From: Desulfoluna limicola
GTDB taxonomy: Bacteria; Desulfobacterota; Desulfobacteria; Desulfobacterales; Desulfolunaceae
NCBI RefSeq assembly: GCF_021654575.1
Contig: NZ_AP024488.1
Coordinates: 1,240,001-1,304,000, forward strand
Length of the DNA stretch: 64,000 nt
Direction of reading: 5' to 3'
The position numbers and the translations under genes were made by a program. Under the pieces are notes generated by a model, which worked only from the letters and a program-made list of their open reading frames with translations, was not told the DNA's origin and ran no database searches. Below are positions 44,506-52,218 of this stretch, piece by piece. Every line of letters starts with the position of its first letter. Position 1 is the first letter of the stretch.

Positions 44506-45000
44506 TTACGAGTACTCGTCCAAGATTCCTGTGACATCTTTGGGATCGACGTTGCCGTGGATATCTTCGTTGACGACCATAACGGGGGCGAGGCCGCAGG
44601 CCCCGAGACAGCGAACGCCTTCGAGGGTGAAGCGGCGATCTTCCATGGTTTCGCCTTCGGCGATGCCGAATTTGTTGCCGATGTGGTTCATCACCTCTTT
44701 GATGCCCTTGACGTAGCAGGCCGTGCCTGTACACGCCTTGATGATGTTGCGCCCCTTGGGTTCCAGGGAGAAGAGGGAGTAAAAGGTGGCCACACCGAAC
44801 ACCTGACTTGAGGCCAGGGCCATTCCCTGGGCAATGTAATCAAGAAGCAGGGGAGGGAGGTAGCCGACGGTGTCCTGGCAGAGGCGCAGGACGGTGATGA
44901 GCGAACCGGGAACAGAGTTGTTCTCATCGATGATTGTGTCGATGCTGGTCCACATCTCAGCGGTGATATCCGGATGCTCGGGATGGTGATCCATAGCCAT
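44506..45000 (-). CDS. NuoE/HndA-like [2Fe-2S] subunit
   Basis: A 164-aa thioredoxin-like ferredoxin. The four cluster ligands are in ACTGTACYVKG and CLGACGLAPVMVV. The helical N-terminus (SLITVLRLCQDTVGYLP) is as in NuoE. ATG 45000 is chosen because GGAG lies 8 nt upstream; a second ATG two codons later is also possible. It is the first gene of nuoE-nuoF-fdhA2-fdhA1. The 441 bp upstream (45001-45441) are AT-rich and must hold the divergent promoters; I see no clear sigma-54 site. Confidence 0.92.
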   Translation of the reverse strand: MAMDHHPEHPDITAEMWTSIDTIIDENNSVPGSLITVLRLCQDTVGYLPPLLLDYIAQGMALASSQVFGVATFYSLFSLEPKGRNIIKACTGTACYVKGIKEVMNHIGNKFGIAEGETMEDRRFTLEGVRCLGACGLAPVMVVNEDIHGNVDPKDVTGILDEYS

Positions 45001-45441
45001 GGGCAAGTCTCCAAGCCGAAGAACCGTGCTCTTCGTGTGTGATTAAGGTTATTGATTTGCTACTGAGATTTATGTCGTGAACGCCGTTTCGGGAGTTCAG
45101 GATAGTTACACATTAAGTATCACCAAGATGAATAATTGCTTGCAGGGGAGAATGCAAGGAAAAATTGGAATTGGCAGTAGAAAATGAATACCGTTCAGGT
45201 AATTACTTTCCATTGACAGTGATAGGACAATGAAATATAGGATGAATGATTACTCTGGGGGCTTTGTTACTGCTTAACTGTCCTTTTTCCCGCTTAATTT
45301 GAATGACTGATTTCCATTGGGTCCGCTTCATTCCCTGCGCTGACTTCGATCTCTAAAAGCCCCTTGAGGTGAAACGGCGTTTAACGTGGCCATCCTGGTT
45401 TACGGTTTGGACTGGTATGACAGATCAATCGGGGTCTAAAG

Positions 45442-45795
45442 ATGAAACTTGCTGATATCGTCAAGGTTCTGGATGCAAAGCTTCTCGTGGGAGAACAGCA
45501 TCTGGACAGGGAATTTGAGATCTGCAGAGGCAGTGACCTCATGAGCGACATCCTGGCCTATTTTGCCGATGGCGGGGTCTTTTTAACGGGCCTTGCCACA
45601 CTGCAGGCGATGCGCACCGCCGTGGTGTCCGGGGTGGGGGGGATTGTGTTTGTGCGCGGCAAGCAGCCACCGGAAGAGGTGATGGCGCTGGCACGGAAAG
45701 AGGACATACCTGTGATGATGACCCGGCTCTCCATGTTTGTCGCCTGCGGGAGGCTCTATTCGAGCGGTATGGCCGGACATGATGGAGAGCGCTAA
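45442..45795 (+). CDS. DRTGG-domain protein
   Basis: A 117-aa single-domain protein of the DRTGG family (MKLADIVKVLDAKLLVGEQH, DLMSDILAYFADGGVFLTGL, AVVSGVGGIVFVRGKQP). DRTGG domains occur next to CBS and AAA domains and in clusters of [FeFe]-hydrogenase genes, where they are thought to be regulatory. A second copy lies at 48226. Its stop codon TAA (45793-45795) is formed by the first bases of a MITE-like element, so the natural 3' end may have been altered by the insertion. Confidence 0.8.
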   Translation: MKLADIVKVLDAKLLVGEQHLDREFEICRGSDLMSDILAYFADGGVFLTGLATLQAMRTAVVSGVGGIVFVRGKQPPEEVMALARKEDIPVMMTRLSMFVACGRLYSSGMAGHDGER

Positions 45796-46045
45796 CCCGG
45801 ATATTTCATGAGAAAGCAATTGGGTCAAAGCATATATCGGGTTATTACTGGCAGTTGCTGTGAAGAACAAAGACATGTCAAAAATACAAAATGCAATTCA
45901 CAGTTTTCTGCTTGCTTTTCTCACCCTTCGGGCGAGCCGAGTGCACCCATCTTCTGCGTTATCAGAGCTTTGAGGTAAACCACTGCATCTGCAGCTCTGA
46001 TGCCTTGAATATCGAGGCACTCAACTCGAGAAATATCCGGGCTAA
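45793..46045 (-). mobile_element. MITE-like element, RCCCGGATATTTC family (copy 3)
   Basis: Left end TAACCCGGATATTTCATGAG, right end CTCGAGAAATATCCGGGCTA, with TA on both sides. The internal hairpin lies in the right half, so it is inverted relative to copies 1, 2 and 4. The left TAA is the stop codon of the preceding gene. Confidence 0.82.
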
Positions 46046-46068
46046 CCTGGCCGTAACGATTCACCTGT

Positions 46069-46240
46069 GCCTCCGGCGGCAGGGTGTGCCACCTTGTAAG
46101 CTGGTTGCGGATGCGCTTTGCCCCTCGTTCCTCGGAGCAAATCACATCCGCCTTTGAATCGAGAATTTCCATGGCTCATTGATAAAGGCCTGTTTATCCG
46201 ACTTTTCAAAAGTTTGGCCCCCGGCAGGGCTGCCAGAGGC
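46069..46240. repeat. Full-length GCCTCCGGCGG mosaic element (type I left, type II right)
   Basis: Left gcctccggcggcagggtgtg with hairpin and gcggatgcgc...ccctcgttcctcgg; right half cttttcaaaagtttggcccc then cggcagggctgccagaggc. The same composition occurs at 50045-50235. Confidence 0.85.
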
Positions 46241-46443
46241 GACGTTGAGCTGAACAGGGACACCTGGCCTTTGAAGCCATGAAGTATCCGGGCCGATCCT
46301 TAAAGCATTGGGCTTATGCGGTGCCATTTAAGGAGAGGGGGGACGGTGATCAGGGCCAGACGCAGGCCCCGGTTTTCCTTGAAAGTTATGAGAGTGTAAG
46401 GAGTTGTCTCATTATTTGAAGCGCGTTTTGGAGTGATGTGATC

Positions 46444-46878
46444 ATGAATTTACTCAGACGGACCTATCCGGTGAGGGAAGGCGATTTTATCCATGCTGGA
46501 GAAGCGTCCATTCATGTAAAGAACACCTTGAAGTCGCTCAATTATAATCAGGATATCGTGCGTAGGGTTGCCATCTGCGGGTACGAAGCGGAGATGAACC
46601 TGGTGATGCACGGTGGTGACGGGGTCCTGAAGGTGATTATCTCACCTGATATGATTCGCCTGGAGGTGGAAGACTCTGGGCCGGGAATCGAGGACACGGA
46701 ACTTGCCATGCAGGAGGGCTATTCCACGGCCCGCGACGAATTTCGCGAGATGGGCTTCGGTGCCGGCATGGGGCTTCCCAACATGAAACGGATTTCCGAT
46801 GAACTTTTTGTGGATTCTGCGCCGGGGCGGGGCACGGCCGTGACCATGTGGTTTTCCGTGGCTGGGGGGTGCCCATGA
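46444..46878 (+). CDS. HATPase (RsbW-like anti-sigma/serine kinase fold) protein
   Basis: A 144-aa GHKL-fold ATPase. The N box is AICGYEAEMNLVMHGG and the G1 box is RLEVEDSGPGIEDTEL; GFGAGMGLPNMKRISDE and GRGTAVTMWF complete the site. Such short RsbW-type ATPases often sit in hydrogenase-associated clusters with DRTGG and PHP genes. ATG 46444 is taken as the start; an in-frame GTG at 46438 is closer to GGAG. It overlaps the next gene by 4 nt (ATGA). Confidence 0.83.
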   Translation: MNLLRRTYPVREGDFIHAGEASIHVKNTLKSLNYNQDIVRRVAICGYEAEMNLVMHGGDGVLKVIISPDMIRLEVEDSGPGIEDTELAMQEGYSTARDEFREMGFGAGMGLPNMKRISDELFVDSAPGRGTAVTMWFSVAGGCP

Positions 46879-48248
46879 GTTGTGGGCATCATGGTGCCGG
46901 CTGTTACGTCAGTTTTGATGCCGACATGTGCGACGGCTGCACCCGGTGCGTGAAGTCATGCCCCACCAAAGCCATTCGTGTGCGCAGCGGCAAGGTCGTT
47001 CATAAGCAGGATGCCTGCATCGGCTGCGGCAACTGCCTGCGCATCTGCCCCCGGGGCGCTGTTCGAGCCTCCTCCACCGATCTCTCCCACCTTGACAAGA
47101 GCCGCATCTCCGTGGCGCTGGTTACCCCCATCCTCTACGCCCAGTTCCCCGGCGTGCTTCCCAAGGACATCCTGAAAGGCCTCAAACGGTTAGGGTTCAA
47201 CCACACCGTGGACATGTCCTACTTCTTTGAGATGTTCCAGTTTGCCACCGAAGAGTTTGTGCGCCGGAACCGGGAGACCCGGAAGGCGCCCTGGCCACTT
47301 CTGTCGCCGGTGTGCCCGGTGGTGTTGCGGTTGATTCAGACGCGCTTTCCAGGCCTGATTCCCCACATCCATCCCATCAAACGGCCTGTGGCCATCATGG
47401 CAAAGCAGGTAATCCGGACGCTCAGCAAGCACTACGGGGTGAACGAAAGTTTCATCAACATGTGTTACATCAACCCCTGTCCCACCAAAAAAGGCGATAT
47501 TCCGGGAATGACGGACCAGAGCTTTACCAATGGCGGCCCATACGCTATGGGTATTCGGGATATCTACACCCGGCTGGCTCGGGAGGTGGAGCATGTGCGA
47601 AATATCGAGGCCATTCCCATGACCTCTGCCAGTTACGAGTTTGAGCAGTGCACCTCGGGAGACGGTCTCCTCTGGGGCATGAGCGGCGGGGAGACCGTTG
47701 TCTCCGACATAGAAAAATCTCTTTCCGTGTCCGGCATTGACGAAACGGTGAGCATGCTGGAAAAAATCGAGATGGGGCTCTTTCGGGACATCGAGTACAT
47801 CGAGTTTCGCGCCTGCACCGAAGGGTGCATCGGCGGGGCCCTGACCGCCATCGACAAATACCTCGCCAAGAGCGCGTCCCAGGGGATGATCAAGCTTCTC
47901 GGGACGGGCAAGCGGCTCAACCGGGACCGCATCAACCGGCTCTATGAGAAGGACTGGTTCTTCTCCAAGCGGTCGGAGCCGGGAAATCTGGCTGGGGAGG
48001 GGTTCACCACCACCCCCCTCACCATTGAGGAGATGCGGAAAATCGACGGGCTGGTCCAGCTCATCAACGGTCGGGATTGTGCCGCTTGCGGTGCGCCGGA
48101 CTGCCGCACCTTTGCCGAGGACGTGGTGCGCGGAGAGACCCCCGCCGATGCCTGCCTGATGCTTCGGGCCAAAGGGCTGACGGGGGAGCAGGTGATGAAA
48201 CATATCAACAGCAAGGAGTGCGGGCATGCGTGTCAGAGATTTGGTTGA
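46875..48248 (+). CDS. [FeFe]-hydrogenase-like iron-sulfur protein (sensor/non-catalytic type)
   Basis: A 457-aa protein. Two ferredoxin motifs (CDGCTRCVKSCPTK and CIGCGNCLRICPRG) lead to the hydrogenase large-subunit C-terminal domain (SPVCPVVLRLIQTRFPGLIP, INPCPTKKGDIPG, EFRACTEGCIGGALTAIDKY). The Cys motifs are those of HsfB/HydS-type proteins rather than of catalytic HydA: the L1 motif TSCCPxW is replaced by SPVCPVVL. A C-terminal Fe-S domain follows (CAACGAPDCRTFAEDV). Together these features suggest a redox or H2 sensor. ATG 46875 overlaps the upstream stop; a weaker start at 46848 is rejected. Confidence 0.85.
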   Translation: MSCGHHGAGCYVSFDADMCDGCTRCVKSCPTKAIRVRSGKVVHKQDACIGCGNCLRICPRGAVRASSTDLSHLDKSRISVALVTPILYAQFPGVLPKDILKGLKRLGFNHTVDMSYFFEMFQFATEEFVRRNRETRKAPWPLLSPVCPVVLRLIQTRFPGLIPHIHPIKRPVAIMAKQVIRTLSKHYGVNESFINMCYINPCPTKKGDIPGMTDQSFTNGGPYAMGIRDIYTRLAREVEHVRNIEAIPMTSASYEFEQCTSGDGLLWGMSGGETVVSDIEKSLSVSGIDETVSMLEKIEMGLFRDIEYIEFRACTEGCIGGALTAIDKYLAKSASQGMIKLLGTGKRLNRDRINRLYEKDWFFSKRSEPGNLAGEGFTTTPLTIEEMRKIDGLVQLINGRDCAACGAPDCRTFAEDVVRGETPADACLMLRAKGLTGEQVMKHINSKECGHACQRFG

Positions 48249-48561
48249 ACGATACGGCCTGGAAGTGGAAGCGGGGGAAGCGGGGCTGGACCGGGAGGTG
48301 CGGTTCGGGCACTGCGGAGACCTTTTAAGTGAAGTGATTGCCAATGCAGGGCAGGGCGCGGTCTGGATCACCGTGCAGGGGCATCAGAATATTGTGGCCG
48401 TGGCCGTTCTTCGGGACCTTGCCGCGGTGGTGATCGCCTCGGGCAACCGGCCCGACAAAGAGACGTGCGACAAAGCCAATGCAGAAGGGATTCCCCTTCT
48501 GACCTGCAAGGGCAACGCCTATGAACTGGCCGGCAAGCTTTATACCGAAGGGCTTGCCTGA
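48226..48561 (+). CDS. DRTGG-domain protein (second copy)
   Basis: A 111-aa protein resembling the 45442 gene: MRVRDLVERYGLEV, DLLSEVIANAGQGAVWITVQ, VAVAVLRDLAAVVIASGNRP. It overlaps the hydrogenase-like gene by 23 nt, with AAGGAG inside that gene, and ends 2 nt before the PHP gene. Probably a regulatory ligand-binding unit of the cluster. Confidence 0.82.
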   Translation: MRVRDLVERYGLEVEAGEAGLDREVRFGHCGDLLSEVIANAGQGAVWITVQGHQNIVAVAVLRDLAAVVIASGNRPDKETCDKANAEGIPLLTCKGNAYELAGKLYTEGLA

Positions 48562-48563
48562 CC

Positions 48564-49334
48564 ATGAAACGTCTCTGCGTCGACCTGCATATCCACACCT
48601 GCCTTTCGCCCTGCGGCGATCTCTCCATGGATCCGAAGCGCGTGGTGGAAAAGGCCGTGGCCTGCGGGGTGGACCTGATTGCCGTCTGCGATCACAACAG
48701 CACGGGTAATTGTGGCGCCGTGATGGAGGCTGCCGAGGGTGGCTCCCTTTCGGTGCTTCCCGGTTGCGAGATTTGCACGGCGGAGGAAATACATCTTTTG
48801 GCGCTCTTTGAGTCCCTTGCGGTGGCCCACAGCTTTCAGGGGTATCTGGATGCGCACCTTGTGGGAACCAACACCCCTGACGTGTTCGGCTACCAGATCG
48901 AGGCCGATGCGAAGGGCAATTTTACGGGGGAGTGCACCGATTTTCTCCTCGGGGCCCTGGACCAGGGAGCAGGCGAGGTGGCGACGGCGGTGAAAGAGTT
49001 GGGCGGGCTTGTGATTTGCGCCCATATCGATCGAAAGAGTTTTTCGGTGATTTCCCAGTTGGGGTTCATGCCCCCGGATCTGGTGCCCGATGCCGTGGAG
49101 ATGACCCTGCCGGGACTGAAAGGCGATTTCCCCCTGGCGCATGCCGCGGGGTTTCCCGTCATCACCGCATCCGACGCCCATTTTCCGGGCGATGTGGGGC
49201 GCTGGACCACCCTTTGTGAGATGGAAGAGCCCACCTTTTGCGAGCTTGCCATGGCATTTCATGGCCTTGGCGGCCGCTCGGTGGCTGGGTACGAGGAGAG
49301 AGCGCAAGCGGACTCGTTGTGGGGGGCGATGTGA
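48564..49334 (+). CDS. PHP-domain phosphoesterase-like protein
   Basis: A 256-aa protein with PHP metal-binding motifs: VDLHIHTCLSPCGD (residues 6-19), AVCDHNSTGN (~40-49), LPGCEICTAEEIHLLALF, LVICAHIDR and a final ASDAHFPGDVG. It is probably a metal-dependent phosphoesterase; the substrate is unknown. It is part of a compact unit of overlapping genes, and its stop TGA overlaps the next start (GTGA). Confidence 0.88.
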   Translation: MKRLCVDLHIHTCLSPCGDLSMDPKRVVEKAVACGVDLIAVCDHNSTGNCGAVMEAAEGGSLSVLPGCEICTAEEIHLLALFESLAVAHSFQGYLDAHLVGTNTPDVFGYQIEADAKGNFTGECTDFLLGALDQGAGEVATAVKELGGLVICAHIDRKSFSVISQLGFMPPDLVPDAVEMTLPGLKGDFPLAHAAGFPVITASDAHFPGDVGRWTTLCEMEEPTFCELAMAFHGLGGRSVAGYEERAQADSLWGAM

Positions 49335-49879
49335 AGGAGATTTCCCTGCACATCCTGGATGTTGCGGAAAACGGCATAACCGCGGGCGCTGACCTGATCA
49401 CCCTTGTGGTGGACGAGGCGGTGAACCGGAATGTTCTCTCCATTACCATCTCCGACAACGGAAGCGGGCTCTCCCAGGAGCAGCAGGCAAAGGTGGTGGA
49501 CCCGTTTTACACCACCCGCACCACCCGCCGTGTGGGCATGGGGCTCTCCCTATTGCAGGCCGCAGCTGAACGCTGTGACGGCCGATTTTCGTTTACATCA
49601 GAAGAGGGCAAAGGCTCGTGCGTGTTCTGCTCTTTTCTCTACAACCATATCGACCGGGCACCCTTGGGGAATATGGCCTCGACCCTTTCGGTGCTGATGG
49701 CGGGGTATCCTGAGGTGGACTTTCTCTACTGTCATCTGTACAACGGGCGAGAGTTCCAGTTCGACACCCGGGAGATTCGGCAGCAACTTGAAGGCATCGC
49801 CTTGAACGAGCCAGCCGTGCTCAGCCACTTGAAGGCTGGGATTGAAGAGGGGCTGGAAGAGATCAAAGGCAGTGAATAG
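49331..49879 (+). CDS. Histidine-kinase-like ATPase domain protein
   Basis: A 182-aa stand-alone GHKL ATPase: KEISLHILDVAENGITAGAD (N box), ITISDNGSGLSQEQ (G1), DPFYTTRTTRRVGMGLSLLQ (G2). It has no phospho-acceptor domain. The start is GTG 49331, overlapping the PHP stop by 4 nt; no ATG is placed as well. The C-terminal half (VLMAGYPEVDFLYCHLYNGR) is family-specific. Such ATPases travel with NuoE-like, DRTGG and PHP genes in hydrogenase loci. Confidence 0.82.
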   Translation: MKEISLHILDVAENGITAGADLITLVVDEAVNRNVLSITISDNGSGLSQEQQAKVVDPFYTTRTTRRVGMGLSLLQAAAERCDGRFSFTSEEGKGSCVFCSFLYNHIDRAPLGNMASTLSVLMAGYPEVDFLYCHLYNGREFQFDTREIRQQLEGIALNEPAVLSHLKAGIEEGLEEIKGSE

Positions 49880-49975
49880 TGAATAGTGAATAGTGAGCAG
49901 TGAATAGTGAGCAGTGAATAATGAGTAGTGAGCAGTGAATGGTGAGTAGTGAATGGTGAATGGTGAATGGCCATT
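49873..49975 (+). repeat. 7-bp tandem repeat tract (GTGAATA-type)
   Basis: About 13 units of GTGAATA/GTGAGCA/GTGAATG extend from inside the last codons of the ATPase gene across ~100 bp. Confidence 0.85.
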
Positions 49976-50044
49976 GCGCGAAGGCGAAACGTGGGTTGGC
50001 ATGACGGCTCAGGTAGTTTGTAACTATTCAGCTCCTAAAAAGCA

Positions 50045-50235
50045 GCCTCCGGCGGCAAGGGTGGCGAAGCCACATGAGGCAAAATACCTTGAAAGTAGGC
50101 AGCGGATGCGCTTTGCCCCTTGTTCCTCGGGGCAAATCACATCCGCCTTTGAACCGAGAGTTTTCAGGGCTTATTTATAAAGACCTGTTTATCAAACTTT
50201 TCAAAAGTTTGGCCCCCGGCAGGGCCGCCGGAGGC
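50045..50235. repeat. Full-length GCCTCCGGCGG mosaic element (type I left, type II right)
   Basis: gcctccggcggcaagggtgg with a gcgaagcc insertion, gcggatgcgctttgcccctt, then caaacttttcaaaagtttgg and the gccgccggaggc end. Near copy of 46069-46240. Confidence 0.88.
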
Positions 50236-50350
50236 ACAAGCTGAATAGTTACCATTTTATTATATAGACTCAATCGCCGGGCAGACGCCGGCTCAGTATG
50301 CCCTGACCTGTTCAGGGCCAACAGACATCAGATGGGAAGGAGGAGTTGAC

Positions 50351-50719
50351 ATGGCAAAGCTCTCTGTTGAAGACCTCAAAGCACTGAAAGAGAAGGTATC
50401 CAAAGAGATCTCATTGCGTGAAGGCATGGCCAATGTGCTTGTAACCGTTCATATGGGGACCTGCGGCATCGCATCCGGTGCCCGGGCTGTCATGGACGCC
50501 CTGATGGAAGAGATGGAAGCCACCGAGCGTGATGATATCCGCGTGATGGCGGCCGGCTGCCTGGGCATGTGCAGCAGCGAACCCAACGTCACCGTGGAGA
50601 TCGAAGGGGAGGCCCCCGTGGCCTACCAGCTGATGGATGCCAACAAGATGCGTCAGGTGTTCAAGCGCCACGTACTCCTCGGAGAGGTACAGTCCGATTT
50701 CGCCATGGCGACCATGTAG
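50351..50719 (+). CDS. HndB-like thioredoxin-fold [2Fe-2S] protein
   Basis: A 122-aa protein of the (2Fe-2S) ferredoxin family found as HndB in NADP-reducing hydrogenases. Ligands are in VTVHMGTCGIASGARAV and AAGCLGMCSSEPNV. AAGGAGGAG precedes the ATG. In Hnd operons this gene is followed by hndC (NuoF-like) and hndD (catalytic [FeFe] hydrogenase); neither follows here. Instead the stop codon TAG (50717-50719) is the first three bases of a MITE-like element. The last residues (LGEVQSDFAMATM) may therefore be the natural end or a truncation at the insertion point. Confidence 0.85.
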   Translation: MAKLSVEDLKALKEKVSKEISLREGMANVLVTVHMGTCGIASGARAVMDALMEEMEATERDDIRVMAAGCLGMCSSEPNVTVEIEGEAPVAYQLMDANKMRQVFKRHVLLGEVQSDFAMATM

Positions 50720-50965
50720 CCCGGATATTTCACGAGTTGAGTGCACCCATAGTCAAGGCATCAGAGCGGCAGATGTCGTGGTTTACCTCGATGCCCTGAT
50801 AACGCTGACGATGGGTGCACTCGGCTCGCCCGAAGGGTGAGAAAGGCGAGCAGGAAACCGTGAATGACATTTTGCGCTTTTGGACTCCCTCACCCTTTGA
50901 CGGGAACCATCGGTAATGCCTGCTTTGATTTCAACCCACTTGTTTTCACATGAAATATCCGGGGT
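50717..50965 (+). mobile_element. MITE-like element, RCCCGGATATTTC family (copy 4)
   Basis: Left end TAGCCCGGATATTTCACGAG, right end ACATGAAATATCCGGGGT. The internal hairpin arms are gagtgcaccca/tgggtgcactc. It separates the HndB gene from the terminator at 51039. Confidence 0.82.
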
Positions 50966-51038
50966 GGCTGGAGTTGGCCTGAAGAAATTTCAGCATCACA
51001 TGGCTGGCTCGGGGGCTCCCCGTCGGACACCGTCATTG

Positions 51039-51076
51039 AGGCGGCAGGATCTTTTTGGGTCATGCCGCCTTTTTTT
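51039..51076 (+). terminator. Terminator downstream of the hydrogenase-associated cluster
   Basis: AGGCGGCA and TGCCGCCT pair around ~16 nt and run into TTTTTT on the plus strand. Confidence 0.75.
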
Positions 51077-51222
51077 GTGGCAAGGGTGGCGAAGCCATAT
51101 TGGGCAACATTCCTTGACAGCAGGTAGCGGACATTATTCCAGGACAACTGCCAAGACCTGTTTGTTACACCGAGATAATAATTCGTGGCAAACGCTTAGC
51201 CCCCGGCAGGGCCGCCGGAGGC
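51077..51222. repeat. Decayed GCCTCCGGCGG mosaic element
   Basis: The left side retains gcaagggtggcgaagcc and a cttgacagcaggtagcgga segment; the right end is cccccggcagggccgccgga followed by ggc. Confidence 0.65.
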
Positions 51223-51441
51223 ACAAGCTGAACCGTTATTTTCGAGGTATGTAAAAAATTGCAGCGCCATTGATTTTTCGTGGTGATGTTTGCCCTTGAT
51301 GTGAGATGATGAAAAAGTAATTGATTTCATGAGGATTGATCCGGAAAAATGTCTGGGGGCGGCTGTAGCGGTGCTGCGTGGTGGAATGTCTCGCCGGTTT
51401 GGATGAGGATGTCAGGCGAGTAGACAGGAGTTGTGGGAACC

Positions 51442-51864
51442 ATGAATATCATCGAAAAATCATTGGCGATTGCTTTGTCCGCGTACAGCGGTCACCAGGA
51501 CAAAGCCGGACGGACGTACATTCTTCATCCCTTGCGGGTGATGGCGAAGATGGAGAACGAAGACGAAATGGCGGTGGCCCTTCTCCATGATGTGGTTGAA
51601 GATTCCGGGTACACGGCAAAGGATTTGATGGACGCAGGGATTCCCTCCCATGTTGTCGGGGCCGTGGAGTGCCTCACCCGGGTGGACGGTGAATCCTACG
51701 AGGACTTTATTGAGCGTGTCCAGTCCAACCCCATTGCCTCTGCCGTCAAGATTGCCGACTTAGAAGACAACATGGATATCCTGAGGCTCGACATGCTGGG
51801 GGAAAGGGAACTTCGTCGTCTCGGGCAACTCCACAGGGCGTGGAAGAAACTCTCCAAGGATTGA
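51442..51864 (+). CDS. HD-domain (RelA/SpoT hydrolase-like) small protein
   Basis: A 140-aa single HD domain resembling the hydrolase part of (p)ppGpp enzymes: HQDKAGRTYILHPLRVMAKM (first His), AVALLHDVVEDSGYTAKDL (HD pair) and AVKIADLEDNMDILRLD. No synthetase, TGS or ACT domain is present, so a small alarmone hydrolase (Mesh1-like) or another nucleotide phosphohydrolase is likely. ATG 51442 is preferred over GTG 51433. Confidence 0.83.
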   Translation: MNIIEKSLAIALSAYSGHQDKAGRTYILHPLRVMAKMENEDEMAVALLHDVVEDSGYTAKDLMDAGIPSHVVGAVECLTRVDGESYEDFIERVQSNPIASAVKIADLEDNMDILRLDMLGERELRRLGQLHRAWKKLSKD

Positions 51865-52218
51865 TGGCAGGCGGGCGTGCCCCTTCCTCACGCCCTTATA
51901 TTGCAAACCTCCCTCACCCACGCGCCCTGTTGCATGGGGCTGACCCATTTGGGACTTTTAAAAAAGTAACCGCACGACATCCCTCTTCCGTTTCGATACA
52001 TTATCCCATCTCAACTCTCTTTCTCCTGCGTTCATTGGGGCCTTCCGGCGACTTGTCCGTGGTTTTTTTGGATCAGGGCTGGTACGTTTGGCGGAGATTA
52101 TCCAACAAAACATGCTTATCAAACGTTACAGACCTTTGGCCCGCGGCAGCGCTGCGGTAGCCCTTGGTTTAAATTATGTCTGACAGTTACCCTGGACGAC
52201 CAAACTCAGGACGTGTCT

